Positions 54,901 through 64,000 of a stretch of 64,000 bases of DNA are shown here, in pieces. The notes beneath the pieces are model-generated. The model did no database searches. It was not told the DNA's origin and saw only the letters and a program-made list of their open reading frames with translations. Position 1 is the first letter of the stretch. Each line of letters opens with the position of its first letter. The stretch is from Hymenopus coronatus (Eukaryota > Arthropoda > Insecta > Mantodea > Hymenopodidae), in contig CM060883.1 of the NCBI GenBank assembly GCA_030762935.1, positions 97,848,001-97,912,000 on the forward strand, in the 5' to 3' direction. Position numbers and translations under genes: made by a program.

Positions 54901-57900
54901 TTGGAATTCCTTAGTAAGACACTTGACATATTTAACTGGAAAATATGACAGCCCTTTGAATTCCTTAGTTAGACACTTGACATATTTAACTGGACAATGT
55001 GACAGCCCTTGGAATTCCTTAGTTAGACTCTTGACATATTTAACTGGATAATGTGACAGCCCTTGGAATTCGTTTTTAACTGAATAATGTGGCAGCCCTT
55101 GGAATTCCTTAGTTGGACACTTGACATATTTAACTGGATTAGGTGACAACCCTTGCAATTCATTGGTTTGACACTTGACATATTTAACTGGATAATGTGA
55201 CAGCCCTTGGAATTCCTTAGTAAGACACTTGACATATTTAACTGGATTATATGACAGCCCATGGAATCCCTTAGTTAGACACTTACATATTTAACTGGAA
55301 TATGAAACAGCCCTTGGAATTTCTTAGTTAGACACTTGACATATTTAAGTAGATAATGTGACAGCCCTTGGAATTCCTTAGTTAGATACTTGACATATTT
55401 AACTAGATAATGTGACAGCCCTTGGAATTCCTTACATAGACACTTGCCATATTTAACTGGATAATGATTCAGTCCTTGGAATTCCTTAGTTAGACTCTTG
55501 CCATATTTAACTAGATAATGTGACAACCCTTGGAATTCCTTAGTTAGACACTTGACATGTTTAAATTGACATTGTGACAGAACTTGGAATTCCTTAGTTA
55601 GACACTTGACATATTTAATTAGATAATGTGACAGCCCTTAAAATTCCTTAGTTAGACACTTGATATATTTAACTGGATAATGTGACAGCCCTTGGAATTC
55701 CTTAGTTAGACACTTGACTTATTTAACTGGATAATGTGAAAGCCCTAGGAATTCGTTAGTTAGACACTTGACATATTTAACTAGAAAATGTGATGCCCTT
55801 AGACTTCCTTAGTAAGACACTTGACATATTTAACTGGATAATGTGATAGCCCTTGGAATTCCTTAGTAAGACACTTTACATATTTAACTGGATAATGTGA
55901 CATCCCTTGGAGTTCCTTAATTAGACACTTGACATATTTAACTGGATAATATGACAGCCCTTGGAATTCCTAAAGTAGACACTTGACATATTTAACTAGA
56001 CGATGTGACAACCCTTGGAATTCCTTTCATAGACACTTGACATATTTAACTGGATAATGTGACAGCTCTTGGAATTCCTTAGTTAGACACTTGACATATT
56101 TAACTAGATAATGTGACAGCCCTTGGAATTCCTTATATAGACACTTGACATATTTAACTCGACAATGTGACAGTCCTTGGAATTCCTTAGTTAGACACTT
56201 GACATATTTACCTGGATAATGTGACAGCCCTTGTAAATCCTTAGTTAGACACTTGACATATTTAAATAGATAATGTGACAGACCTTGGAATTCCTTAGTT
56301 AGACAGTTGACTTTTTTAACTAGACAATGTGACAGCCCTTGGAATTCCTTAGTTAGACACTTGACATATTTAACTAGTTAATGTGACAGCCCTTGGAATT
56401 CCTTAGTTAGACACTTGACATATTTAACTGGATAATGTGACAACCCTAGGAATTCCTTAGTTAGACACTTGACATATTTAACTGGATAATGTGACAGCCC
56501 TATGAATTCAATAGCTAGACACTTGACATTTTTAACTGGATAATGTGACAGCCCTTGGAATTCCTTAGTTAGACACTTGACATATTTAACTGGATAATGT
56601 GACAGCCTTTGGAATTCCTTAGTTAGACACTTGACATATTTAACTGGATAATGTGACAGCCTTTGGAATTCCTTAGTTAGACTCTTGACATATTTAACTG
56701 GATAATGTGACAGCTCTTGTAATTCCTTAGTTAGACACATGACATATTTAACTAGATATTGTGATAGCCCTTTAATTCCTTAGTTAGACACTTGGCATAT
56801 TTAACTGGATAATGTGACAGCCCTTGGAATCCTTAGTTAGACACTTGACATATTTAACTAGATAATGTGGCAGCCCTTGGAATTCCTTAGTTTGACACTT
56901 GACATATTTAACTGGATAATGTGACAGCCCTTGGAATTCTTGTTTAGACACTTGACATATTTAACTAGATAATGTGGCAGCCCTTGGAATCCTTAGTAAG
57001 ACACTTGACATATTTAACTAGATAATGTGACAGCCCTTGGAATTCCTTAGTTAGACACGACATATTTAACTGGATAATGTGACAGCCCTTGGAATTCCTT
57101 AGTTAGACACTTGACATATTTAACTAGATAATGTGACAGCCCTTAGAATTCCTTTGTTAGACACTTGACATATTTAACTGGATAATGTGACAGCCCTTGG
57201 AATTGTTTAGTTAGACACTCGAAATATTTAACTGGATAACGTGACAGCCCTTGGAATTACTTAGTTAGACACTTGACATATTTAACTAGATAATGTGACA
57301 GCCCTTGGAATTCCTTAGTTAGACACTTGACATATTTAACTGCTTAATGTGACAGCCCTTGGAATTCCTTAGTAAGACACTTGACATATTTAACTGGATA
57401 GTGTGACAGCCCTTGGAATTCCTTAGTTATACACTTGACATATTTAACTGTATAATGTGACAGCCCTTGGAATTCCTTAGTAAGACACTTGACATATTTA
57501 ACTGGATAATGTGACAGCCCTTGGAATTCCTTGGTTAGACACTTGACATATTCAACTGTATAATGTGACAGCCCTTGGAATTCGTTAGCTGGACACTTGA
57601 CATATTTAACTGGATAATGTGGCAGGCCTTGGAATTCCTTAGTTAGACACTTGTCATATTTAACTGGATAATGTGACAGCCCTTGGAATTCTTTAGTAAG
57701 ACACTTGACATATTTAACTGGATAATGTGACTTCCCTTGGAATTCATTAGCTAGACACTTGACATATTTAACTGGACAATGTGACAGCCCTTGGAATTCC
57801 TTAGTAAGACACTTGACATATTTAACTGGATAATGATACAGTCCTTGGAATTTCTTATTTAGACACTTGACATATTTAACTAGATAATGTGACAGCCCTT

Positions 57901-58333
57901 GGAATTCCTTAGCTAGACACTTGACATATTTAACTATATAATGTGACTGCCCTTCGAATTCCTTAGTTAGTCACTTGACATATTTAAGTAGATAATGTGA
58001 CAGCCCTTGGAATTGCTTAGTTAGACACTTGACATATTTAACTGGATAATGTGACAGCCCTTGGAATTCGTTAGCTAGACACTTGACATATTTAACTGGA
58101 TAAAGTTGCAGCCCTTGGAATTCCTTAGTTGGACACTTGACATATTTAACTGGATTATGTGACAACCTTTGGAATTCATTGGTTTGACACTTGACATATT
58201 TAACTGGATAATGTGACTGCCCTTGGAATTCCTTAGTAAGACACTTGACATATTTAACTGGATTATGTGACAGCCCATTGAATTCCTTAGTTATACACTT
58301 ACATATTTAACTGGATAATGATACAGTCCATGG
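51948..58333. repeat. Mosaic satellite block up to the non-LTR insertion
   Basis: This block contains two copies of the recurrent 1.7-kb block (about 53215-54800 and 56755-58333) separated by about 3.5 kb. Between them is a segment matching 20500-21080 and 15300-16100. 36-bp short monomers occur near 55070, and a three-base deletion monomer near 54490. Nothing other than satellite is seen. Confidence 0.85.
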
Positions 58334-58345
58334 AATTTCTTAGTT
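58334..58345. repeat. Left target-site duplication of the non-LTR element
   Basis: AATTTCTTAGTT directly precedes the element and recurs directly after it at 63029-63040. Uninterrupted versions of the same site lie at 14863, 36541 and 46411, followed there by AGACAC as they would be without the insertion. Confidence 0.8.
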
Positions 58346-58756
58346 GAATGAATGAATAAGTGTATTTATTAATATAGCAATATCATACATAGAAATTCAA
58401 CAGTCGCACGGGTCCACTACCGTACGTGCTTTTGTAATACACATTACAAGCAATATTAAAACAACAACCACAACAAAGAATTAAAAGAGTAAATACGAAA
58501 ATAAATAAGACAAAGGAAATACACAGTCAAAAGCAATATTAAACAACAATAAAAATTAAGAGTGAATCCGAAAATAAAGATACAAAGATATTCAAATATA
58601 TCAATTTAAATTTATAGCACAGAGTACACCTTCATAAATGCACCCTCTTATAATAGATAATTACACTTAAAAGACAAATATACACATAATATATACAACC
58701 CTAGCACAACAGTGACCTAAGTATGATATAATATACATGTATGTAGAACATTGTAG
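58346..58756 (-). other. 3' UTR and GAAT tail of the non-LTR element
   Basis: These 411 A+T-rich bases follow the ORF2 stop. On the element strand it ends AATAAATACAC then TTATTCATTCATTC. The last bases are a short tetranucleotide repeat instead of poly(A), the kind of tail used by several LINE groups whose RT recognises its own 3' end. No open frame of note is present. Confidence 0.8.
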
Positions 58757-61700
58757 TCACTTTTGTTTAGTTGATCTTATTTCCCCCCCCCCTTCTCTAT
58801 TGGCAGCCTCCTCAGATCTCAGCTGTCTTGCCTTAAGTATAAATTTACCTAGCCCGTCCATGTTTTCCGTGCCTGCCAGTAACGTCCAACATGCTTCTAT
58901 CCCTACATTCGCAGTGGTAAAAAATCGCGGCAAATATTTTTCCCGCCATTCCTCCGTACCCCTACATCTTGCCAAGATGTGGGTCCACGACTCTTCCTCC
59001 TCGCAAATGGGACAGATTCTTATACCATTCTCGTCAGAAATTTTCGTGCTCCTCCATGCTCCTAGTCTAATCCACGCGAGCCCCTCTCTAATGAGTTTGG
59101 TACCTGTTTTGATGTATTGCTCCATACCCCACTCCGATTTCAGCCCAGACTGTACTTCTAATGACACCTTCTCTGTGCATTGCGTAATTATTTGCTGTCT
59201 GTCAATATCACAGAGACGTTTCTTAATTTTTCTCCAAATACTTCGCCTGTTTTCCTGCCCCGCCATCCAAATGTCTCCCATCCCAATAGTTTCCAACCCT
59301 TTCTTTAATTTTGATGCCCACGTCAAATTACCTTCCATTCGCAACTGTTCACGGTAGCAGACTGCCCTAATTAGAGATTGGTTTCCGTGAACGATTCTCA
59401 TCCAATATTTAACTGCTCTGATTTTGCACTCTATCGTTTCACTATGTACCCCGAATTCCCTCATTATCCCGCAGTTTGCCGTACCCCTCCCTACACCCAG
59501 AATTCCTTTCAAAAATTGGGTCCTCACTTGATCCAGATTTCCTGTTTGTTCCCACCCCCATATTTCTCCTCCGTATGTCATCGTGGATCTAACTGTCGCT
59601 CCGTATACAGTTTCCATTAAGGTTATGGAGATATTCGGAATTCTGTAGCGTATCCGGAGAGCTTCCGCCGCTTTCACCCTTGCCTTGTGTTTCGTAATGT
59701 CAATGTGTTTTGTCCATTTTCCGTTCATCGTAAATGTGAGTCCTAAGTACACAAAGGATTTAACATTGTCCAGTATCTGTCCTGCATATGTCCAAGTCTC
59801 CTCCCTGCTATAAACACAACCCTTTTTGAAAGTCATTGCCTTAGTCTTATTCACATTAACTGTAAGTAGCCATTCATCGCAATAGTTCTTAAGTTTGTCC
59901 AGTCCTCGTTGCAATCCGTTTACTGTCGTAGAGCACAATACTAAATCGTCTGCGTATAAAAGTGTTGGGATCTGCAAATCCGCTACTACTGGTGCTTGAA
60001 TATTCTCTGCTATCATTGTATCAGTAATATCATCCACAAAGAGATTAAATAGCAAGGGAGATAAAATACAACCCTGCCTCACTCCCCTATAGCTTCGGCA
60101 GCTCTCGGACACACTGTTTCTGTCGTACTTCACACAGAATTGGACATTTTGATATATTGCCTGCAATGCTCTAACCATTTTACTTGATAACCCCTTTCTG
60201 CCTAGTTTGTACCATAATGCATTTCGATTGATAGAGTCAAATGCCTTCTTAAAGTCCACAAAAGCACAATGAAGCTTTCCCCTCTTAACTAACAGTTGCT
60301 TAATCCTTAAAGTGTCTAATATAAAAGCGGCATCTATGGTACTGTGTCCTTCTCTGAAACCCATTTGAAATTTTGAAAGTTTGCCAAATTTAGATTCCCA
60401 GTCCTTTATCCGGTTATATAACACTCTACAATAAATTTTCTCCATAATTGGCAACAGAGTAACCCCACTATAGTTATCCGGGTTTCCAATAGTTCCCTTC
60501 CCTTTATAAATGGGATGAATAATGCCCTTTCCCCAGCAGGTAGGGTAATTCCCCTCCATAAACAATCTGTTACATATCTGGAGCATACTCCTACCAAACT
60601 CATTAACATTGGCTGCGGCTTTAAAAACTTCCGGGGGCAGCCCATCCAACCCTGGAGCTTTGCCTCCCTTCAGACTCCTTAGCGCCTGTGCTATTTCTCG
60701 TGCTGATATTTCCTCGTCCAGTATTGGGATCTCAAGATTTCCCAAAATTTGAACTTCCTTTATAAAAATTCCTTCCCTTTCACCTTTCCCGAAAATTCCC
60801 ATAAAATGCATTGCCCATTTTCTGGGAGAAATTTCGTTGGGCGCCTGACGGTTGCCTCTTAAATGTTTTACTACTTGCCACATCTCAGCGTTATCCCCCC
60901 GCGTTAAAATATTACTAATTTTCTGAGTAATTTTGTCTTGCCACATAGTTCTCTTTTCCCGTAAGAGCTGTTTATATTCCCTTCGCTTTTTTGTAAACAT
61001 TTTCCTAATGTCATCTCCCCCCTCCCTTCTGAATTTTGACAGAGCCTCCTCTGCTTGTTTCTTTACAGTTCTGCATTGCTGGTCATACCAACCATTGAAT
61101 CGTTTTACCTTACTATGCATTTGGACTTTCATTGTCCCCGCAGCCGTTGCTATTATATGCGTTAGTTCCTCCGCTGTGTCTGCGTTCCTGTCCCCTAATC
61201 TTCTTTCTAATTTATCAACAAATACTTCTTTTTCTATCGGTTTCCATATAAATTTACTAATGAATCTCCCTTCGTCCCCCTGCCCCTCTTCAGGTGCATG
61301 CGCCACTATGGCCGTCTCTATATTCAGTTCCAGGACAACCGGACAGTGATGTGACTCAATGCGATCCCCCACCCAAAAATTTCTAATTCTGCCAATTAAA
61401 CCCTGACTTACTAAAATAAAATCTATTACACTACCCCCATTTTCATTTATGAAAGTGAGTTCTCCCTCTCGATCCTCACCGTACTTGCCATTCATTATTT
61501 CTAAAGAGAAGGCATCACAGAAAGCAAGTAATTGTCTGCCCTCCCCATTAATAAAACTATCCTTGCTCTTCCGTTGACCTTCGCGGAATTCCTCCCCACA
61601 TTGATGACCCCCCGTTAGAGAAATATTCTCCCCTCCTAACCTCGCATTAAAATCTCCTAAGAGAATTAATTCAGTTCCTGGAAACTTTTCCTGTAACTGC

Positions 61701-62104
61701 ACTAACGTTTCGGTTAAGTCACTGAAGAAATTCCTGTTTGCATACTTGGACGTTGCTGGCTGGTTGTATAATCCTATGACTATTATTTGTACTCCCCCCT
61801 GTGCCAAAGATACAGCAATCACCCCTTCCAAACTGATTTCTAATTCAGTTATCTCAGCCTCCAGCTCAGACCTGAATGAAACTGATACCCCTCCTGGCCA
61901 CCTTCCCCTCCTTCCCCGTGTCTCCCTTCCCCTACTAAAACTATGGAAATTAGCAAGTGTTACATTTTCTCCGTTTTTCAACCAAGTTTCTGTTAAACAT
62001 ACAACGTCAAAATCACTAAGGAAATACAAGAAATTCTCGCTACCCAACCTTTTTTTGAAGCCTTCGATGTTCCATGTGACAATCCTCAGAGAAGGGGTTG
62101 GGTC
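58757..62104 (-). CDS. ORF2: endonuclease and reverse transcriptase of the non-LTR element
   Basis: This is an open frame of 1,115 codons from just after the ORF1 stop to a TGA. The protein nicks target DNA and copies the element RNA onto the nick (target-primed reverse transcription). The N-terminus RIVTWNIEGF is the first motif of the AP-like endonuclease. TETW, LLGDFNARLG (about residue 150), VIDFILVS and SHHCPVV follow. RT motifs are GKAPGLDGLPPEVFK (about 485), NYSGVTLLPIMEK, FVDFKKAFDSINR (motif A, about 620), RQGCILSPLLFNLFVDDI (motif B) and LLYADDLVL (motif C with YADD, about 715). A C-terminal CPIC...H....C motif (about 1040) is the usual LINE zinc-knuckle-like end. No RNase H domain is seen. 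There is no in-frame AUG before about codon 205, inside the endonuclease, and the first 19 codons follow the ORF1 UAG in the same frame. Translation therefore probably depends on readthrough or a non-AUG start. Confidence 0.93.
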   Translation of the reverse strand, partial: DPTPSLRIVTWNIEGFKKRLGSENFLYFLSDFDVVCLTETWLKNGENVTLANFHSFSRGRETRGRRGRWPGGVSVSFRSELEAEITELEISLEGVIAVSLAQGGVQIIVIGLYNQPATSKYANRNFFSDLTETLVQLQEKFPGTELILLGDFNARLGGENISLTGGHQCGEEFREGQRKSKDSFINGEGRQLLAFCDAFSLEIMNGKYGEDREGELTFINENGGSVIDFILVSQGLIGRIRNFWVGDRIESHHCPVVLELNIETAIVAHAPEEGQGDEGRFISKFIWKPIEKEVFVDKLERRLGDRNADTAEELTHIIATAAGTMKVQMHSKVKRFNGWYDQQCRTVKKQAEEALSKFRREGGDDIRKMFTKKRREYKQLLREKRTMWQDKITQKISNILTRGDNAEMWQVVKHLRGNRQAPNEISPRKWAMHFMGIFGKGEREGIFIKEVQILGNLEIPILDEEISAREIAQALRSLKGGKAPGLDGLPPEVFKAAANVNEFGRSMLQICNRLFMEGNYPTCWGKGIIHPIYKGKGTIGNPDNYSGVTLLPIMEKIYCRVLYNRIKDWESKFGKLSKFQMGFREGHSTIDAAFILDTLRIKQLLVKRGKLHCAFVDFKKAFDSINRNALWYKLGRKGLSSKMVRALQAIYQNVQFCVKYDRNSVSESCRSYRGVRQGCILSPLLFNLFVDDITDTMIAENIQAPVVADLQIPTLLYADDLVLCSTTVNGLQRGLDKLKNYCDEWLLTVNVNKTKAMTFKKGCVYSREETWTYAGQILDNVKSFVYLGLTFTMNGKWTKHIDITKHKARVKAAEALRIRYRIPNISITLMETVYGATVRSTMTYGGEIWGWEQTGNLDQVRTQFLKGILGVGRGTANCGIMREFGVHSETIECKIRAVKYWMRIVHGNQSLIRAVCYREQLRMEGNLTWASKLKKGLETIGMGDIWMAGQENRRSIWRKIKKRLCDIDRQQIITQCTEKVSLEVQSGLKSEWGMEQYIKTGTKLIREGLAWIRLGAWRSTKISDENGIRICPICEEEESWTHILARCRGTEEWREKYLPRFFTTANVGIEACWTLLAGTENMDGLGKFILKARQLRSEEAANREGGGEIRSTKQK

Positions 62105-62953
62105 CTATTGTTTCCTTGCTGTTGATCTTCCTACAACTTGGCTGACCCTTTGTCGAGCTGTTGTCAGCCTAAGGGCACGGAGGGGCGTTGTTGGTTTTTC
62201 CGGCGAAGACTGTCTCACCCTCCTCTCCTCTTTGCCCCTCCCTGTCGACATAACTTGAGGCACCTGATGTTCTGCTGAGGGACCTGCTACCTGCTGGGCT
62301 GATGCACTGGCTACCTGCTGGGCTGATGCACTGGCTACCTGCTCTAGCTGCCCTGTCCTGGGTTCGGTTTCCGCACTACTTCTAGGCTGTTCCATGCGCT
62401 CCAGCTCCTGTCGGTTCCAGACTCGTCCGTTAATGAAGAGCTTGTCATAGCGCAATACGGCATGACAGCCCTGCCTCCTGGCCTCGAACATGTGTCCCTT
62501 TAAGAACTCTCTCTCTTCTCTTACACGCTGGCTAAAGTCCTCGCTAATGCTTATTCCCGTTCCCCGTAAATAACGAGCATCTCGAAGGATGGCCACCTTG
62601 AGTTTATAATGGGCCAGTTTGCACACAATAGGTCGCCTTACATTGCCACGTCGACCTACACGATGGGCTCTCTCCACATCAAACTCGCGGAGTTCGATTC
62701 CTATTTGTGAGATGACTCTTTTCACTATTTCCTCCGTCACCTCCCAACTCTCTCCCGCTTCTTCCGTCACACCATATAGCACAATATTATTTCTACGAGA
62801 TTGGTTCTCTAAATAATCCATTTTCTCTTCCAGAGCACGCATTCGAACTGTCACATTCTCCACGGCACTTTCCAGCGATTTTAGGCTGCACTTTTCAAAT
62901 CCTACATGCATTTCTTGCCTCAACTGTTCAATGAGATCTCTTACGCTTTCCAT
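62105..62953 (-). CDS. ORF1: L1-type RNA-binding protein of the non-LTR element
   Basis: This codes for 282 residues, ATG to TAG. ORF1 proteins of this kind coat the element RNA as trimers and act as nucleic-acid chaperones in the ribonucleoprotein. Residues 1-55 have heptad-like Leu, Met and Val spacing (a coiled coil) ending in YLENQSRRNNIVLYGV. That phrase opens an RRM-like domain (about 52-125) with AHRVGRRGNVRRPIVCKL. A C-terminal domain (about 130-180) with DFSQRVREEREFLK follows. About residues 205-235 hold a short tandem repeat (QVASASAQ twice, then QVAGPSA). The tail is basic and rich in Ser, Thr and Arg. No CCHC knuckles are present. The ATG at 62951-62953 is the first in frame after the satellite boundary, and the upstream in-frame extension is satellite sequence. 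The stop is directly followed in frame by ORF2. Confidence 0.9.
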   Translation of the reverse strand: MESVRDLIEQLRQEMHVGFEKCSLKSLESAVENVTVRMRALEEKMDYLENQSRRNNIVLYGVTEEAGESWEVTEEIVKRVISQIGIELREFDVERAHRVGRRGNVRRPIVCKLAHYKLKVAILRDARYLRGTGISISEDFSQRVREEREFLKGHMFEARRQGCHAVLRYDKLFINGRVWNRQELERMEQPRSSAETEPRTGQLEQVASASAQQVASASAQQVAGPSAEHQVPQVMSTGRGKEERRVRQSSPEKPTTPLRALRLTTARQRVSQVVGRSTARKQ

Positions 62954-63028
62954 TGTCGAACTTTTTCCAGGTAGCTACGAGCAAGACACAAAACACGACC
63001 GTCCTCTTTCACACTCGGACTGCAACTC
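62954..63028 (-). other. 5' UTR of the non-LTR element
   Basis: This 75-base leader lies between the TSD and the ORF1 ATG, beginning GCAGTCCGAGTGTG a few bases inside the boundary on the element strand. Non-LTR elements usually carry an internal promoter at their 5' end, and CAGTC here resembles an initiator. I cannot show promoter activity. The clean 5' boundary next to the TSD supports a full-length copy. Confidence 0.6.
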
Positions 63029-64000
63029 AATTTCTTAGTTAGACACTTGACATATTTAACTAGATAATGTGACAGCCCTTGGAATTCCTTAGTTAGACAC
63101 TTGACATATTTAACTAGATAATGTGACAGCCCTTGGAATTCCTTAGTTAGACACTTGACATATTTAACTGGATAATGTGACAGCCCTTTGAATTCCTTAG
63201 TTAGACACTTGACATATTTAACTGGACAATGTGACAGCCCTTGGAATTCCTTAGTTAGACTCTTGACATATTTAACTGGATAATGTGACAGCCCTTGGAA
63301 TTCGTTTTTAACTGGATAATGTGGCAGCCCTTGGAATTCCTTAGTTGGACACTTGACATATTTAACTGGATTAGGTGACAACCCTTGCAATTCATTGGTT
63401 TGACACTTGACATATTTAACTGGATAATGTGACAGCCCTTGGAATTCCTTAGCTAGACACTTGACATTATTAACTGGATAATGTGACAGCCTTTGGAATT
63501 CCTTACTAAGACACTTGACATATTTAACTGGATTATGTGACAGCCCATGGAATTCCTTAGTTAGACACTTACATATTTAACTGGAATATGATACAGTTCT
63601 TTGAATTTCTTAGTTAGACACTTTACATATTTAACTAGATAATGTGACAGCCCTTGGAATTCCTTAGTTAGACACTTGACATATTTAACTGGATAATGTG
63701 ACAGCCCTTGGAATTCCTTAGTTAGACACTTGACATATTTAACTGGACAATGTGACAGCCCTTGGAATTCCTTAGTTAGACTCTTGACATATTTAACTGG
63801 ATAATGTGACAGCCCTTGGAATTCGTTTTTAACTGGATAATGTGGCAGCCCTTGGAATTCCTTAGTTGGACACTTGACATATTTAACTGGATTAGGTGAC
63901 AACCCTTGGAATTCATTGGTTTGATACTTGACATATTTAACTGGATAATGTGACAGCCCTTGGAATTCCTTATTTAGACACTTGACATATTTAACTGGAT
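63029..64000. repeat. 54-bp satellite array, right block
   Basis: The satellite resumes with the second TSD copy (63029-63040) in the same orientation and in the register expected from the empty sites at 46411 and 14863. It includes 36-bp short monomers near 63300 and 63820 and runs off the end of the window. The open frames here are monomer read-throughs. One of them continues into the element 5' UTR by chance. Confidence 0.95.

Larger units (their letters stand above)
24425..58345. repeat. 54-bp satellite array, middle block
   Basis: This is the same monomer family in the same orientation as the left block, continuous for about 34 kb between the two retroelements. It contains the 3,239-bp HOR and the mosaic blocks listed separately. 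The many minus-strand open frames, including the longest (436 codons, 50896-52206), are read-throughs of the 18-codon monomer. I see no start context, introns or codon-position bias that would make them genes. Confidence 0.97.
58346..63028 (-). mobile_element. Full-length non-LTR retrotransposon (two ORFs)
   Basis: This 4,683-bp element lies on the minus strand, inserted in the satellite and flanked by a 12-bp TSD. From 5' to 3' it has a short 5' UTR (63028-62954), ORF1 (an RNA-binding protein of L1-ORF1p type), ORF2 (AP-like endonuclease plus reverse transcriptase plus a C-terminal CCHC-like motif), a 411-base 3' UTR and a tail of three GAAT units (plus strand; ATTC on the element strand). 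There are no LTRs and no poly(A). The domain order and absence of RNase H fit the Jockey/CR1/I group of LINEs. The exact clade cannot be fixed by eye. Both ORFs are open with no frameshift, so this is a young insertion. The one oddity is the in-frame UAG between the ORFs. Confidence 0.92.

Noticed and set aside
453..58278. Dozens of open frames of 60-436 codons on the minus strand, all of one repeating 18-residue peptide
   Set aside because: The 54-bp period is 18 codons, so one open frame in the monomer stays open until an indel or stop. Starts and stops fall at random variant bases, and replacement changes (V to G, K to N, Q to H and others) are frequent. I annotate none as a gene.
62040..62075. 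A -1 frameshift at A AAA AAG as the route into ORF2
   Set aside because: The heptamer exists in the frame of an ATG at about 62075, but a -1 shift from that frame does not enter ORF2 (+1 would be needed). That start would also lose the WN of the endonuclease motif. The same-frame UAG is the simpler description.
58737..62816. Plus-strand open frames across the non-LTR element (58737-59357, 60933-61349, 61746-62258 and others)
   Set aside because: They are shadows of ORF1 and ORF2 on the opposite strand, with no recognisable motifs.
62941..63390. Minus-strand frame running from satellite into the LINE leader, as a possible fusion protein
   Set aside because: The satellite frame continues by chance through the 75-base leader and ends just inside ORF1 in another frame.
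1..64000. Telomeric repeat or CENP-B box in the monomer
   Set aside because: TTAGTTAG is not a known telomere unit at array scale, and no CENP-B-box-like motif is visible. A centromeric role is therefore only a possibility from context.

Overview
The window is almost entirely a eukaryotic tandem satellite. About 57 kb of the 64 kb is one family of head-to-tail monomers with a 54-bp period, about 37% G+C, and an 8-bp palindrome holding an EcoRI site (GGAATTCC) in most units. Two retroelements interrupt it. I see no host gene, tRNA, rRNA or CRISPR array. The satellite, a Penelope-like element (PLE) with a GIY-YIG domain and a two-ORF non-LTR retrotransposon point to an animal, probably an invertebrate, in heterochromatin (pericentromeric, subtelomeric or similar). 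The species cannot be read from this sequence.

Layout: (1) 1-12757 holds two complete copies and one nearly complete copy of a 4,308-bp higher-order repeat (HOR), differing by only a few bases. (2) 12758-22318 is a mosaic of the same monomers. (3) 22319-24424 is a composite PLE insertion. It consists of two 5'-truncated copies joined head to head as a 924-bp near-perfect inverted repeat, flanked by one 13-bp target-site duplication (TSD). (4) 24425-28148 resumes the same HOR phase that the PLE interrupted. (5) 28149-35032 holds a second, shorter HOR of 3,239 bp in 2.1 copies. (6) 35033-58345 is a mosaic array with several kilobase-scale internal duplications, one matching 9.6-20.3 kb. (7) 58346-63028 is an apparently full-length non-LTR retrotransposon on the minus strand (ORF1 and ORF2, 12-bp TSD, GAAT-type tail). 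(8) 63029-64000 is satellite again.

Because 54 bp is exactly 18 codons, one minus-strand frame is open in the consensus monomer, so the array carries many long open frames (up to 436 codons). I treat these as a by-product of the period, not as genes. The only convincing coding sequences are the PLE reverse transcriptase/GIY-YIG remnants and the ORF1 and ORF2 of the non-LTR element. The points most worth a second look are the in-frame UAG joining ORF1 to an ORF2 with no usable AUG, the hammerhead-like motif in each PLE arm, the PLE palindrome inserted at a site whose empty versions survive in sister HOR copies, and the coexistence of two HOR lengths with traceable indel history.
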